This document shows, piece after piece, positions 23,951 to 36,700 of a DNA stretch of 64,000 nt. The position numbers were made by a program, and so were the translations under genes. The first letter of the stretch is position 1; the number at the start of each line of letters is the position of its first letter. The notes beneath the pieces were generated by a model. The model was not told where the DNA came from and did not search any database. It saw nothing but the letters and a program-made list of their open reading frames with translations. Origin of the DNA: Onthophagus taurus (Eukaryota; Arthropoda; Insecta; Coleoptera; Scarabaeidae); contig NC_091976.1 of the NCBI RefSeq assembly GCF_036711975.1, positions 21,390,001 through 21,454,000 on the forward strand, written 5' to 3'.

Positions 23951-25392
23951 GAAATAAACTTAAAACTCTCAACTTCCGAGTTATATTTATCAGTAATTTT
24001 TGCATACTTTTTAATTTAATAAATGTTAACATTTAAGTTTAAACAAAGAATCTTATTATACAATTTATTTAAATTAGATAAAATGTGTGTTGATTTACAA
24101 ATAATGTATACTGATAACGATACGTACAGGAAATGGGGAAGGTTGGTAAGGAAAAAAATTATTAATGTAGGGCAGATAAAAAATTGATAACAATGAGTTG
24201 TACCGTAAATTAGAAATGATGCACCTGAGAATATAATAAAATAAAAAAAAATAATATTTGAAATAAGAAAAACCACCCATATTAGGAAATACTTTGATTT
24301 CTGAGGATCCCGGGAAATTTATCAACGATTTCAACGTTGGATGAGTAATCGACTCGATCACCTTGGAAATATTAATGCGCAATGTAATGCACAAAAAGGG
24401 GAACTAATAATTTCGACTTTTATTAATCATCGATACTCTAAAGAAAATTTTAAATAAAATTCGTTGGAACACTTCAAAATTGTGTAATAAACGTTATTGC
24501 TTCCCGAAACAGTCGTTATTTTACAAACAAGTTATTTAAAAAATATTGTAGGAATCCTCTTTTATTTGTTTTTGGGGTAATTTAAGATATTTTTGGGTTT
24601 TATTAAAGGCAGGTAAGAAAAGGGAAACTTCCTTGAGTTTCTTCCGCATAGCTGAGTGATTATTAAGACTTAAAACTCAGACAGGTTGTCGCAAATAACA
24701 AAGACAAGGCGAGGAAACACAATGAGCGTTAAATCCAGGTCGAACGTGAATCATTTCACGTTCTTAGAACATTCTCAGAAATCGTCGTCGACTCCACTGG
24801 TAAACCTGCAGCCGGTTTATGACAAATAAAATGTTTTAAACAAATTTGAAATGTCAATAAAGAAAAAAAAATGCCTTAATTTATTATCACTTTTTCTTTT
24901 ATGTAAATTAAGATGAATCAATGTTTGTAATTCGTGAATCATTTTAGAAACATATTTAACAAATTTCTAATATTAATATTTTTTTCGTTTTACTGATTTT
25001 CTTTTTTGTTGTAGGGCATCTTCAGGGAACTTTAATGAACCTAAGTGAAATTAAGCAAACCCCAAAATAACTTGTGAAGTTCGTTACAAATAATAAAATG
25101 TCATGTTGTGAGGTTTCTTGTGAATCTAATTTTTGAGTATTTTATGATCTGTTAATGTTAAAACTCATAATTATTAAAAATCATGGTCGGTAAGAAGATT
25201 ATTTTTAGCCAGATTGGGTGGACTTAACATAAAGGTGCATCTCCACTATGCCGATTGGCAATACCGATCGGCAAAGCCAATTGGCTTTGCTGAAATTTTA
25301 GTTAACGTCCTCACAACACAGAAAGTGAGTACGTGCCGGACTATTTACACCCGATTCTATTTGCGTTTATTTATCCCTGAAAATGAGTGAAA

Positions 25393-27250
25393 ATGATTGT
25401 TAGTGAATGTGTTGTTAAAAAACGCACGAAATTGAAGAGAAGATTTTGGATTCGACCAAGCCTTCGAAACAGAAATAAATATCGGGGAAGTGATTTAATA
25501 AAAGAATTAATATTGGACGACGCTGATAATATAAACTTAGAATATAGAAGTGATGTTGGATTCACAAACTTTTTTCGAATGACGAGTTCGGATTTTGAAG
25601 ATTTACTAAATATGATAGGACCCAAAATTACCAAGAACGATACAAAATTTAGACAAGCCATACCAGCTAGCGAACGTCAAGCAGTAACATTGCGATTTCT
25701 TGCTACAGGAGATTCTTACCACTCTCTTATGTATACTTTTAAAATTTCAAAGCAAGTTATTTCAAGAACTGTACCGGACGTTTGTGAAGCATTAATACAC
25801 TCACTTCGAGATTATGTTAAGGTAAGAAATACAATGAGATTTTTTTATAATTTATTCATAAATAAAAAAATAAAAAACTCTATAATTGGCACAAAATTGA
25901 ATCAATATCTTCTGTTACTTCTGTTGTGGAAGACATTGTGTCCGAAATCAAATGCACTTCTGAAGGAGTAGTAGATGTGGTTGGAGGTCTTAAATTTGTT
26001 GAGTAGTTTGCATGAACCATTGGTTGGGGTTGTGGGTAATGATATTGTTGGGACCCAAAAAAAGGTTTGTCGTTTTTTCCCATTTCCGCCTCAAAGAGAG
26101 TGTTAGTTATTATGTGTTGTACCATAAATCGAGCATGAGGACATAGTAATTTCCTGACTTTGATGGCAACCTGCTCACCAAATATTGCGAACTCATCTTT
26201 TTCCTACTTCTTTGTGTTTAATGACCTTAAAATGTTCATGGCTTCGTGTAGTACAGGCGTAGTAGATGGAAATTCTCGTTTTCTTTTAAAAGATCTACTT
26301 GAAGATGATGTAGAAGATGCAGGTGTTGGTGGATTCTCTTCTGTTGGTGCATGTAGTGAATTCTCTTCTATTGTCTCATCTTCTTGTTGAAGTGTTTCCT
26401 TAATCTGAAAGAAATTTTTCGTTACAGATGCCACAAAATGAGAGAGATTGGGAGATTATAGCCCGAGAGTTCCAGGATAAATGGAACTTTCCACATTGTG
26501 TTGGTGCAATGGATGGGAAGCACATAACTCTACAAGCTCCTCTGAATAGTGGTTCCGATTTCTTTTAACTACAAGTCATTCTTCAGCATTGTACTAGTTG
26601 CAGTGGTTGATGCAAATTACAACTTTATATATGCAAACGTTGGTTCTCAAGGAAGAATATCAGATGGTGGCGTATTTAATGCAACACATTTCAAGAAATG
26701 TTTTGAAGAGAGCACATTGAATCTGCCTTCAGCCCTAGTTTTACCGGGACGGCACGTGGAAGTTCCATTTGTGTTTGTTGGGGATGACGCTTTTCCACTA
26801 TCATGTAATATTATGAAACCTTTTCCGGGATTACAAGACAAAGGATCTAAAACAAGGATTTTTAACTATCGATTAAGCAGGGCAAGAAGGGTTTCGGAAA
26901 ACGCGTTTGGAATATTGAGTTCAGTTTTTCGAATACTAAGAAAACCTATATTATTACAACCGGAAACAGCAACGAAAATAACATTGACTTTAATACATTT
27001 ACATAATTACTTAAGGAAAAATAGATCAAAAAATCTTTACAGCCCCAAAGAATGCTTTGATTTAGAATCTACGAATACTGGAGATATTACTCCAGGACTA
27101 TGGAGACAAGATGTTGCGCATTTCCAAATGATGAGTATTCCAAAAATACCTCGAAGGAGCACAAATGCAGCACAAGCTGTGAGAAACGAGTTTAAGGAAT
27201 ATTTTAATTCACCGGAAGGAGATTTACCATTTCAGCGCAAACATAACTAA
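25393..27250 (+). pseudogene. Harbinger (HARBI1-like) transposase, frameshifted
   Basis: Exon 1 (25393-25821) and exon 2 (from 26428) join in phase 0 through a GTAAGA...ACAG intron. Exon 1 encodes the N-terminal helix-turn-helix-like part (FRMTSSDFEDLLNMIG, RQAVTLRFLATGDSY). Exon 2 carries the DDE nuclease: the first Asp in VGAMDGKH, the second in VGDDAFPL and the Glu in RVSENAFGIL. The C-terminus is complete at 27250. Near 26562-26566 one extra T in a T run ends the frame right after GSDF; the next frame resumes with NYKSFFSIVLVAVVDANYN. A GTG six bases before the chosen ATG keeps the frame open but is not needed. The family cuts and pastes element DNA in the nucleus with its MADF/Myb-like partner. 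Confidence 0.9.
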
Positions 27251-27623
27251 TAAATTATTTTGTACTCTAACACTTAGTAAATATAAAATTAACTTACCTC
27301 TGTATCTCTAGTTTTTTTTGGTTTATTTCTATCCCTAAGAAATTCCATACTTTTATAGGCAAACCATTTGCTTTTATAGGAAGAATCTGAACCAGCGCCA
27401 GACTTATTACATTCATCTTCTTTTTTAATTTCTCTTGAAAAATGGCTCAATAAATTTTTAATTCAACTTCAGTCCTTTCCACTCCAAATGAAACAGCAAT
27501 TTCTAAAAGCGCATCATGCTTCTTATTTTTATTCTTATAATCTGCTGAATTGCAATCCCATAGATTTGTACGCTCGCGGTACATATCAATAATAATTATT
27601 GTATCAGAATTGGTCCACTCCAT
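25880..27623 (-). pseudogene. Harbinger MADF-domain accessory protein, disrupted
   Basis: Exon 1 (27623-27298) begins MEWTNSDTIIIIDMYRERTN and reads LWDCNSADYKNKNKK, a MADF (Myb/SANT-like) DNA-binding domain that includes SYKSKWFAYKSMEFL. Exon 2 (26404-25880) joins in phase 0 through GTAAGT...TTTCAG and gives a Ser/Pro-rich linker and a C-terminal tail. Two lesions are visible: a one-base loss in an A run near 27452-27456 (minus strand) shifts the MADF frame, and an in-frame TAG after LRSLNTKK (about 26202) cuts the tail. In this superfamily the accessory protein binds the ends and carries the transposase into the nucleus. Each of its exons lies in or beyond the transposase intron/exon on the other strand. 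Confidence 0.8.
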
Positions 27624-28207
27624 GTTGATTTAAACTCTTAATGAATTGGTAAAAATGTGTTGGTGGTCAGTACGTACACACTACTCGCATCGGCCCGGTT
27701 TTCTTTGATAAAAACCGACAAGAGTCGGGTTCGAATCGGCATGCCGGTCTGCTGATCGGCAAGGCCGCATAGGATGTCCCCACCACTGCGGATTTGCCAA
27801 TCGGCATAGTGGAGATGCACCTTAAGTGATATATCATTTCAACAAGATGGTGCGATACAGCACACAGCTGATCAAATAATTGATTTATTAAAGAGAAAGT
27901 TCAATAACTGTGTAATGGCCACCTCGCTCATAGGATTTTACGCCAATAGGTTCCTTTTTATGGGATTACGTTAGATTGTTGGTTTATGTTAACAAGTCAA
28001 CAACGTTAGAAGAGGTTATCGAACGTAAAATGCTAACTTTTTCACCGATATGAGTGATAAAATAATGCAAGATTGGTTCTAAATAGTGGTGGAACGGATA
28101 GTTACCAAATATCCGGCTTTGGGCGGATATTAAAAACTTATTACTTAGTACGCCACCATTCACAGGAATTAGTATCTCTTTTAGGTGTTGGACACTGCAG
28201 ATAATAA

Positions 28208-29955
28208 TCAAGTTAAATATGAGCGGCGCAATTTGTTGATATGCCTCGTCCCTGGTATGTTAACAATCTGAAGTGCTTTGCTCGAATTGTCGCTTTCATC
28301 TTTACCTTGATACTATGGTCGGAAAATTTCAATCTTCTGTCTATCGAGATTCCCAGGTATTTACAGCTTGTTGAGGGGGATATGATCGTGGATTGGATGG
28401 TTACAGAGCGAGAAGGAGGATGGGAAGAAATGGAATGAAAAATTGAGTTTTAGATAGGTTAACTTGGATTCTCCATTTTCCAGCCAACTCTCTGTGGATT
28501 GGATTAGCGCGTGAAGCCTTTGGATTGCGGATGTGATAATTGCACCGTGTGTCACCAAAGTGGCGTCGTCAGCGTAGAGCAGTGCGTATGATAATAAGAG
28601 GCTCCAAAAAAGATGATGGTCTATGCCTCCATAAAGAAGTAGCTGTCAGTATCAAGAACAAAACATACATAACGTTGGCAGAAGACTAGATACTGCTTCT
28701 AAAAAACTAAATACTGCTTTCTGAAGACTAGATACTGCTCTGGAAGATTAAATACTGCTTTCTGAAGACTAGATACTGCCGGCAGGTCTAAGTATTGCAA
28801 AAGAAAGATAAGATATTGTTGGAGAAAACATACATAACGTTGTCAGAAGACTAGATACTGCTTCTAGAAGACTAAATACTGCTTTCTGAAGACTAGTTAC
28901 TTCCGACAGGTCTAAATACAGCGTCTGGAACACTAAATACTGCCTTCTAAAGACTAAAATTGCTTTATGGAGACTAAATACTGCTTTCTGAAGACTAGAT
29001 ACTACTAACAGGTCTAAATACTGCAAAAGAAAGATAAAATATTTTGGAGAAAACATACATAACTTTGGCAGAAGACTACATACTGCTTCTAGAAGACTAA
29101 ATGCTGCTTTCTGAAGACTAAATACTGCCGACAGGTCTAAATACAGCGTCTGGAACACTAAATACTGCTTTCTAAAGACTAAAATTGCTTTGTGGAGACT
29201 AAATACTGCTTTCTGAAGACTAGCTACTGCTGACAGGTCTAAATACTGCAAAAGAAAGATAAGATATTGTTGGAGAAAACATTAAGAAGGCGCCGGCGTC
29301 TCCTTTTAAGCGGCGCCTGGGTGCTTTGCACCCCTTGCACCCCCCGGTAGCGCCGCCTCTGGTTATCAGGGATCTTATGTTTCGCGCGCAGACGATCATG
29401 TCCGGAGTTGTTTACCATAATAAAAGTTGGGGAAGTTTTAATTCGTTCAAAATTAGTCGAAGATACGAATCGGTTGATGTGTTTGCTTTTAGCAGGGTTT
29501 GGATTAAAATCACCAATAATCAAACAGTTATTATGCAAAGAAGCCATGTTGAATATTGACTCTTCGATTTGACTATGTAGATGAACGTAGACCAGATATA
29601 TAGATATGCAGTGCTTCTGTGCCGAGCGTGATAGTAAAATGAAGAGCGTTGTTTAACTCACAGTTGATTCGCAGATGACCACGGCTCCACCTCTCACGCC
29701 TCTATTAATCACGTTGCCTGCTTCTTCAATTACTCTCCAGTTCTTGAACTTCGATTTTGTCTCAACAAACATTGCACAGTTGATGCGGTTGCAATTTGTG
29801 AAGTTTTCAATTATATGGGATTTTGGATGGTAGCTATTAATGTTTGCGTAGAGCAATCGTAGCTCAGTCATTGCTGCTTCTGTAAGATCGTGGATTGGGA
29901 ACAATGACTCGGCTCTGTGGGAGACGGCTTGGAAACATCTTGCAGATCGATCATG
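28208..29955 (-). mobile_element. LINE remnant with endonuclease and RT pieces
   Basis: On the minus strand 29904-29653 encodes an endonuclease N-terminus (TELRLLYANINSYHPKSH), 29547-29350 its later motif (CLIIGDFNPNPAKS), and 28620-28250 reverse transcriptase with an intact YADD box (ALLYADDATLV). The order is correct for one non-LTR element. The segment between them (28665-29281), where the front of the reverse transcriptase would be, is a tandem-repeat array. Many stops and frameshifts are present. Confidence 0.75.
28665..29281. repeat. Nested minisatellite, ~224-bp unit of ~25-bp subunits
   Basis: The phrase GAAGACTAAATACTGCTTTCT recurs many times with small changes. A higher-order landmark, GAGAAAACATACATAAC, occurs near 28660, 28825, 29050 and (truncated) 29274, giving units of about 165, 224 and 224 bp. 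Long open frames on the minus strand are a by-product of the repeat and are not treated as a gene. Confidence 0.9.
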
Positions 29956-30766
29956 ATTATGTATATAAAGCTACCCGAAAAAGCAACAATTTTTTCGAAT
30001 TATGCAATTTTTGTCGATTAAATTTTAATAATTCGTATAAAATCCATTTCCTGGAATATGAATATGAAAATTTCCCAAAGTGTTAATAAAAGTATCCTCT
30101 TTCCAATGAACCAACCCGTTTTGAAAAATAACTTTTAGTTTTTGAGAAAACAATATTTGAAGTTTTGATAAAATTTTCTATGCTGCAATTTTCATCGATA
30201 ACTTTCAAAATTCGGTATAGAATTAATTTCCTTGTTCCAAGGATCCTTGTGGAAATATCGCCAATTATTAAAGTATCCTCTTTTTAGAGTTGCTTCGCTA
30301 GTTAAATCAGCATCAAAAAAGTTCATTTTGTATCTTGGATCCAAATAAGTTGACATATCTTATCACTTCAGAAATGCACCAGAAATTATAAGCATAATGA
30401 CCAGATATCATAATGATATATATAATGACCGATAGATATGCCGGATAACCGGATATCCGGCCGAAGGAGATGCCGAATATCCGACATTTCGCAAAATCAC
30501 TATCAGCTCAAATGACTTAATTAAAAGATGTGTACAGATGTGTAAAAAAGCACCTGAAATAAATTTTAAACCAATATCTCAATTATTTTATGTTTTATAT
30601 CTGAATACTTTTAAAGCTTCGATTTGAAGGTTAAATATTACTTCCGGTTGAAATATCTATAGCAACAATGTTTGTTACTATTTGATCGATTAAATGTCTT
30701 CTTGACAATTCTAAATACGTAATCGTTAATTTTAGAAAGAGTTTTAAAGAATATTATATATAAAAA

Positions 30767-33700
30767 ATGTCGAAACCTGAAAGCCAAGCGGGTGATAGTA
30801 CTTTAGGCGACCTTTCGAGTGGTTATTTTATTGGTGGTGAAGATTTTGGTGAAGAAGAAGAGGAGATTTATGAAGAACCACCGGTTATTTTAACAGCTGA
30901 AAATTTAATTTCTGGTCCTTATTTAACAACCGGTAGTACCGTACCGAGAAATATTTTGGAATTTGAGTATCCTTTCAAAAATGTTTGTGTTAATTTTAAT
31001 CGGGGGTAAATACACAAGAGCTTGACTTTTAATCGGATAATTTTATTTTTACACGAAAGTTTTGTTACCATGGAAATAACTCGAAATCAAAAGCATGATA
31101 AAATCGCGACAGCTTTAGCTGGAGCGATTTTATCTTCTGATTTTGATTGAGAGTTATTTCCAAAGGGTAACAAAACTTGAGTGAATTAAAAATAAAATTA
31201 TCCTGATTTAAAATCAAGCTCGAGCGTATTTTAGGGAGATTAATACACGACAATTGCACGATTTATCAACAATTTTTAATTATTTATTAACTATTTTTGA
31301 CTTAATTATAGTTGTCAAAAATGTGACGTAAACAAAAGTATATATATGGTAGTCGCGTTTTAATCAGTTATAAAATATCACGTGTGATTTATTCAGTTGA
31401 AAAACCTAGGTAACTTTTATCCACTTAGAAATTCACGTTATTGGTCGAAATTTTAAACGATCGTTACTCTGATTGGTTGTATATTATTGGAGTGCATTAA
31501 TCATCATAAAAAAATTTCTTAATATTTCATTTAGTTTTTCTTATGGTTACGATTGTAAGAAATTTTATAATTTGGTTGTTGCCGATCCGGATACTTTAAT
31601 GTTTATCTCTGGAAATCTCATCAACTTTTTCCACGTTCCAACGAAGCAGTTAACGTTTCGAAGAAGCGCTTTCGGCGGTGGATTAGGACATATGACTGTA
31701 AGGAAATTCATTAATAATAAAAATCTCTATAAAATAATCTTATTTATTACTTATTTTAAAGAAAAACCCCAACGTAGAATATCCACATATAGCGATAGCT
31801 GAAAACGGTGAACATCCCCCAATAATAATTTATGACTGGCCTGCTTTAGAAGTAGTTTGCTTCCTTCGCGGTGGAACTTCAAAATGTTTCCATCATCTAA
31901 ATTATAGCCCAGAAGGCGATTTGCTCGTTTCTCAAGGTGGGGAGCCTGACCATTTAATCACAGTTTGGAATTGGCGAAAATCTCGGATTCTTCTTCGCAC
32001 AAAATCATACGTGAGCGATGTTTATCGAGTTTTATTTTCCCCTTATTGCCCTGGACAATTATCAACATGCGGATTGGCTCATATAAAATTTTGGAAAATG
32101 ATACGAACCTTTACGGGATTAAAACTTCAAGGCGAACTGGGACGATTTGGTAAAACCGAATACTCAGATATCATGGGAATATATCCTATGCCTGATGAAA
32201 AAGTTATTTCTGGATCTTCTTGGGGAAACATATTAGTTTGGGAAGCTGGTTTAATTAAAATCGAGGTGTTTAGAAAACTAAGAAAAAAATGTCATGAAGC
32301 TCCTATTGTTAAATTTGACTTTATCGATGGTGAGTTATGGACCGTTTCGATGGATGGGAGTGTGAAAGTGTGGCATTACGATTCAATTGAACAAGCTGAT
32401 CCCCCAGACGATGATCGAGTTGTCCAAATCGAACCAATTTTTAATTTCAAAACACCAAATTGTCAATTCATGACTATCGATAAACGGGGGAGAGATGAAA
32501 AGGACACTTTTTATTATGCCCAAGATGGGAATGGTGGTTTATGGTTAATCGACTTAACAACTGAATTAAACGTTACACCATCTCGTCAATTATACTTTTG
32601 CCACGCTGGAGCAATATCTGATATGGCCACATGCCCTTATGGAAATTACTTCGTCAGTTTCGGAATCGACGGCCGTCTCCAGCTTTATAATTATATAAAA
32701 AAGTCTTTATTAATGGTTCAACAATACCCTGCAAAAGGAAAATGCATGATGTGGGTACCAATTTCGGTCGATCCATCTGGAGATGTTCTTATTTTAGGGT
32801 TTGACGACGGGTGTTTAAGAATAGTCGTTTTAACTATCAAAGAAGAACATAAACATACTGAATATAAAACAACAACTATACAAATTACAAAGCCACATAA
32901 CAAACCATTAAGATGTATGTCATTAAATAGCACTGAAGAAATTTTAGTAACAGCTGGAGAAGATTCAACTATTTTTGTTTATAAAGTGGCAGTTCCTGTA
33001 GAAGATCAAAGTTACGAGTATATTGAATTATTACCAATTGGTTATGTACAGACTTCAGATATAGTAACGTACATAACATTTCATAACACAGACGTAAGTA
33101 CTTTTAAAAAGAAATATTATATGGGTTATTATCATTAGTGGTAGAATAAATATCTGACAACTATCCGGTATCCGGCCATTTTTAAATCTCTTTTAGGTGT
33201 TGGACACTGCAGATAATAATCAAGAAATATCATCAATTATTATTTAAAGTATCCTCTTTTTAATGCAAAAAGCCGTTTTGAAAAATCACTTTTACTTCTT
33301 GAGAAATAAATTTTTGAAATAATCGACAATTTTTTCGAATTTTGCAATTTTCGCAGATTAAATTAAAAAAATTCGTATAAACTTCATTTCTTGGAATATG
33401 AGTATGAAAATTTCCCAAAGTATTAATAAAAGTGTCTTCTTTCCAAAGAACCAATCCGTTTCGAAAAATAACTTTTAGTTTTTGAGAAAACAAAATTTGA
33501 AGTTTTGATAAAATTTTTGATGTTGCAATTTTCATCGATAATTTTCAAAATTCGCTATAAAATTAATTTCTTGAAGGATCCTTGTGGAAATATCACTAAT
33601 TATTAATTAAAGTATCCTCTTTTTAGCGCAACGAGCCGTTTTGAAAAATCAATTTCAGTTCTTGAGAAATAAATTTTTGAAATGATCGACAATTTTTTCG

Positions 33701-36700
33701 AATTTTGCAATTTTCGCTGATTAAATTTTAAAAATTCGTATAAAATCCAGTTCTTGCAATATGAGTATAAAAATTTCCCAAACTGTTAATAAAAGTATCC
33801 CGTTTCCAATGAATCAACCCGTTTTGAAAAATAACTTAGTATTTGAGAAAACAATATTTGAAAACAAAAGTTCATTTTGTATCTTGGATCCAAATAAGTT
33901 GACATACCTTATTAGCTTTCTTATTAATTTCATTTTTATTCAAATATCGCAATAATGTGGCAATGTAGGGTGTGGTATCACTTCAGAAATGTACCAGAAA
34001 TTATAACCATAATGGCCGCATAGATATGTCGGATAACCGGATATCCGGCCGAAAGAGATGCCGAATATCCGGTATGCGGCATCCTGCAAAAAAACTATCC
34101 GTTCCATCACTAATTATTATTATTGCTGCTGAGCTAAGGAGAGCGGCCCCTCTCGATTTCCATCTTTTTACCTTCTAATGCTTGTTTGAAGTTGACAACT
34201 GTGGGCTTTTGTTCCTGCGGAAGATTGTCTCCGCTGGGAATGCTAATCACTTTCAGTGCTACTCTCTTCTCCTATTCACTAATAGGCTGTATGCCACTTC
34301 TTTGGGCTTCCTCAAGAGTCAGCCCTTGTTTGAGCAGCCATTTAAGCCTTTTTCCTGCAGCACCGCAGAGCTTCTTTCCTATAATAATAATTTATTGCCG
34401 CAATAATATATTACAGGGAATAGCAAATATATAATAAACATAACATTTATAGCTTAAGTATCAGTATGTACTGGGGAAGATGGTTAAACAATTCAATTAC
34501 CCAGAAATCCTTTTCCAAAAGCTTTTTGTTGAGTATTGTATTCATGCCTTCACAATTAACTTGAAAAGATGTTAGATTGCGGTTTCCCATCACTTTAACT
34601 AACAGGAGTTTTGCGTAACAGGGGTCTTGTACTTCTTATACATATATAAACATGATAAAATAAACCATTGATTACAACCTACATGATTCATATCTTTTCT
34701 GACAGATTATTTGCACAATAAATGAGCAAATCGAATTAGTATCAGTATTAGAAACCGCATGAGGCATCAATAAAAACGTTATTTAATATACAAACCACTC
34801 AAATCATGCTCAAAGTCCATTATAAAAAGAATTTATTACACGATTATACTAATAATCTCATTTTCAAATATACTGTTTTATTAAATAAATTGTAAAAATA
34901 TTCAAGGTTTTCACCGTAATTCTTGGTTGCGAACATGGATACATCAATATTATCCCTCTACCACACGAGCAACAACAGTACACAACAATAACTTATGTGC
35001 TTCATGTAAATCCGATTGTTCAAAGATTTTACACGTACAAGTCTCAAATACGAAGAGATATTTATCTCAAAGAAGTAGCTGCAAGGAAATTGAAGAAATT
35101 AGAAAAGAAAAAGAAAGCGTTAGAAATTTATAAGAAAGAAAATGAAGGATTAGAAGTGGATGAAGAATTATTTTTGGGTTTAAATAATCCTTTTTTTTAA
35201 TTCCAACAAAAAATTCATTGAATGTTGTTTTTAGCTGATTCTGAGAGTGAAGAAATACTCGAACCGCTTTTTGTGCCAGACGTTCCTAACAATGTTTTGT
35301 GGATCCAACACACTGTAGATAATACTTTATGGGTATCTATGAGTGGGTACGATGCTGGGTACATTTATGAGTATCATATCGGGCAAAAAGATGAAGTGCC
35401 ATTTCGTTTTAAAATGATTTATCATAGTGATGATATCGAAATTAATAACTTCATTTACAAGTAAGTCTTTTAATTAACCTTCTTAATAAAATAATAAACA
35501 TTATTTTAGTTCAACAAAAAAATATTTGATTTTTGCTATGCAAAATGGCGAAATTCGTGTGGTTAAAGTAAAAAAGGATTTTAGAAATTTATCTGATTAT
35601 TGGCAACTTTCAATGCACGATAATTACAACGGTTTCGTTCCAAAAATGTGCTTCAGTTATGATGAAAAATACTTTTTTACGTGCGGTCATGATGGAAACA
35701 TATTTTCGTATCTTTTTAACCCGGAAAATGACGAATATTGCGATTCAAGTATGGCTAAGTTAAGACAACATAAACAATGCTCAATGCATTCATTGGACGA
35801 TTTAAATTCTTATAAAAACTTAAGTTTAGAGGAAACTATAGTAAAAAAGGAACAGGATCGAAAAGATAAATTAGCCAACGATCGTAAACAAGAGTATTAC
35901 GATAAAATTCACGTATTAAAAAAAGAATTTCTTTCAATATTGAAGAAAAATCAAAAATTGTTACCAACACAAAGAATTCCAAGGGAGAAATTAGAATTGG
36001 ACCCGCGCATTACGAAGGATCTCAATAAAGTTTTAGACGCAAATTTGGCGTTGGTTAGAAGAAAATTGGCGTATCAATTGGAAAAATCTGAACTTCGTAT
36101 GGAAAAATTAAAAAAACATTTTATTGATCCTTTAGATATGTTTCCAATTGCCGTTTCCGCCGTTAGGACACCCATAAAAGTTACTATTTTAAGACAGAAA
36201 AGATTACCTGACAAATTTGAGGAAACTAAAGAGTATGTTGAACAAAAACTAATTGAAGCGGAACTCAAAGGCAGGTATAAATAACAAAGAAATATATTTC
36301 TTTTATATATAGGGTGTTGCAGAGAAATTTCCTTTTTTTCTATAGCAGTAAAAAATAATTTATAATTTTTATTATCAATCAAAGAATTATTTTTGGGACA
36401 CACTTCCATCCTTTCACAGTTGTTCTTTACAATAACCCGATAAAGTATTTTTGATTTTTTTTAATTAGACTTAACATCATATTGAAATCTCACTAGTAAG
36501 AAATCATGGAGCTTAATTTGACTGATTTTTGTAGAATATAGTGTCATATTAGAAATATCTTCATCATCAATAGCCCAAAATGTTTCAGAATCGTGAAGAG
36601 ATTAAGTGTCTTCCTCCTCTGACTCAATAACAGCAACTCAATAGTCTCAGCAAATTCTGCAACCAAATCTTTTGTTATTGTATTTCTCTTTTCCATTTTA

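Larger units (their letters stand above)
20245..25232. other. Intergenic with LINE and repeat debris
   Basis: The part next to 20245 is the upstream region of the GPCR gene, with a comparatively GC-rich patch around 20460-20600. An RTE-type endonuclease relic lies near 21900-22180 and an inverted ACTAG-type repeat at 23803-23950. The rest is very AT-rich with homopolymer runs; no host exon could be supported. Confidence 0.5.
25233..27822. mobile_element. PIF/Harbinger transposon with both genes
   Basis: The termini AGGTGCATCTCCACTATGCC (continuing identically for about 29 bp) are perfect inverted repeats. They are flanked by TAA on each side (25230-25232 and 27823-27825), the three-base TWA duplication typical of PIF/Harbinger. 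The 2590-bp interior encodes a DDE transposase (+) and a MADF-domain protein (-), the two-protein set of this superfamily. Intact ends and duplications imply fairly recent insertion, but both genes now carry lesions, so this copy should not move by itself. Confidence 0.93.
28084..30504. mobile_element. hAT MITE, copy 2, split by a LINE
   Basis: The left end TAGTGGTGGAACGGATAG (28084) and the following CTCTTTTAGGTGTTGGACAC match copy 3 at 33136 until about 28207, where LINE sequence starts. Family sequence resumes near 29960 (ACAATTTTTTCGAATTATGC) and runs to 30504, where the last ~13 bp of the terminus are missing. No matching target duplication remains. The LINE is therefore a later insertion. 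Confidence 0.75.

Noticed and set aside
24742-24770. GAACGTGAATCATTTCACGTTC dyad as a mobile element
   Set aside because: Only about 9 bp per arm with no flanking duplication; too short to support any call.
25387-25392. Upstream GTG as transposase start
   Set aside because: An ATG at 25393 is in frame and eukaryotic starts at GTG are rare.
28769-29251. 160-residue open frame on the minus strand with YLDLS-x-V-x-SLQKA repeats
   Set aside because: It is the translation of the minisatellite; its periodicity follows the DNA repeat, there is no start context, and the same array breaks the frame elsewhere.
28665-29281. CRISPR-like array
   Set aside because: Units are not constant repeats with unique spacers, and the context is a eukaryotic LINE; it is a minisatellite.
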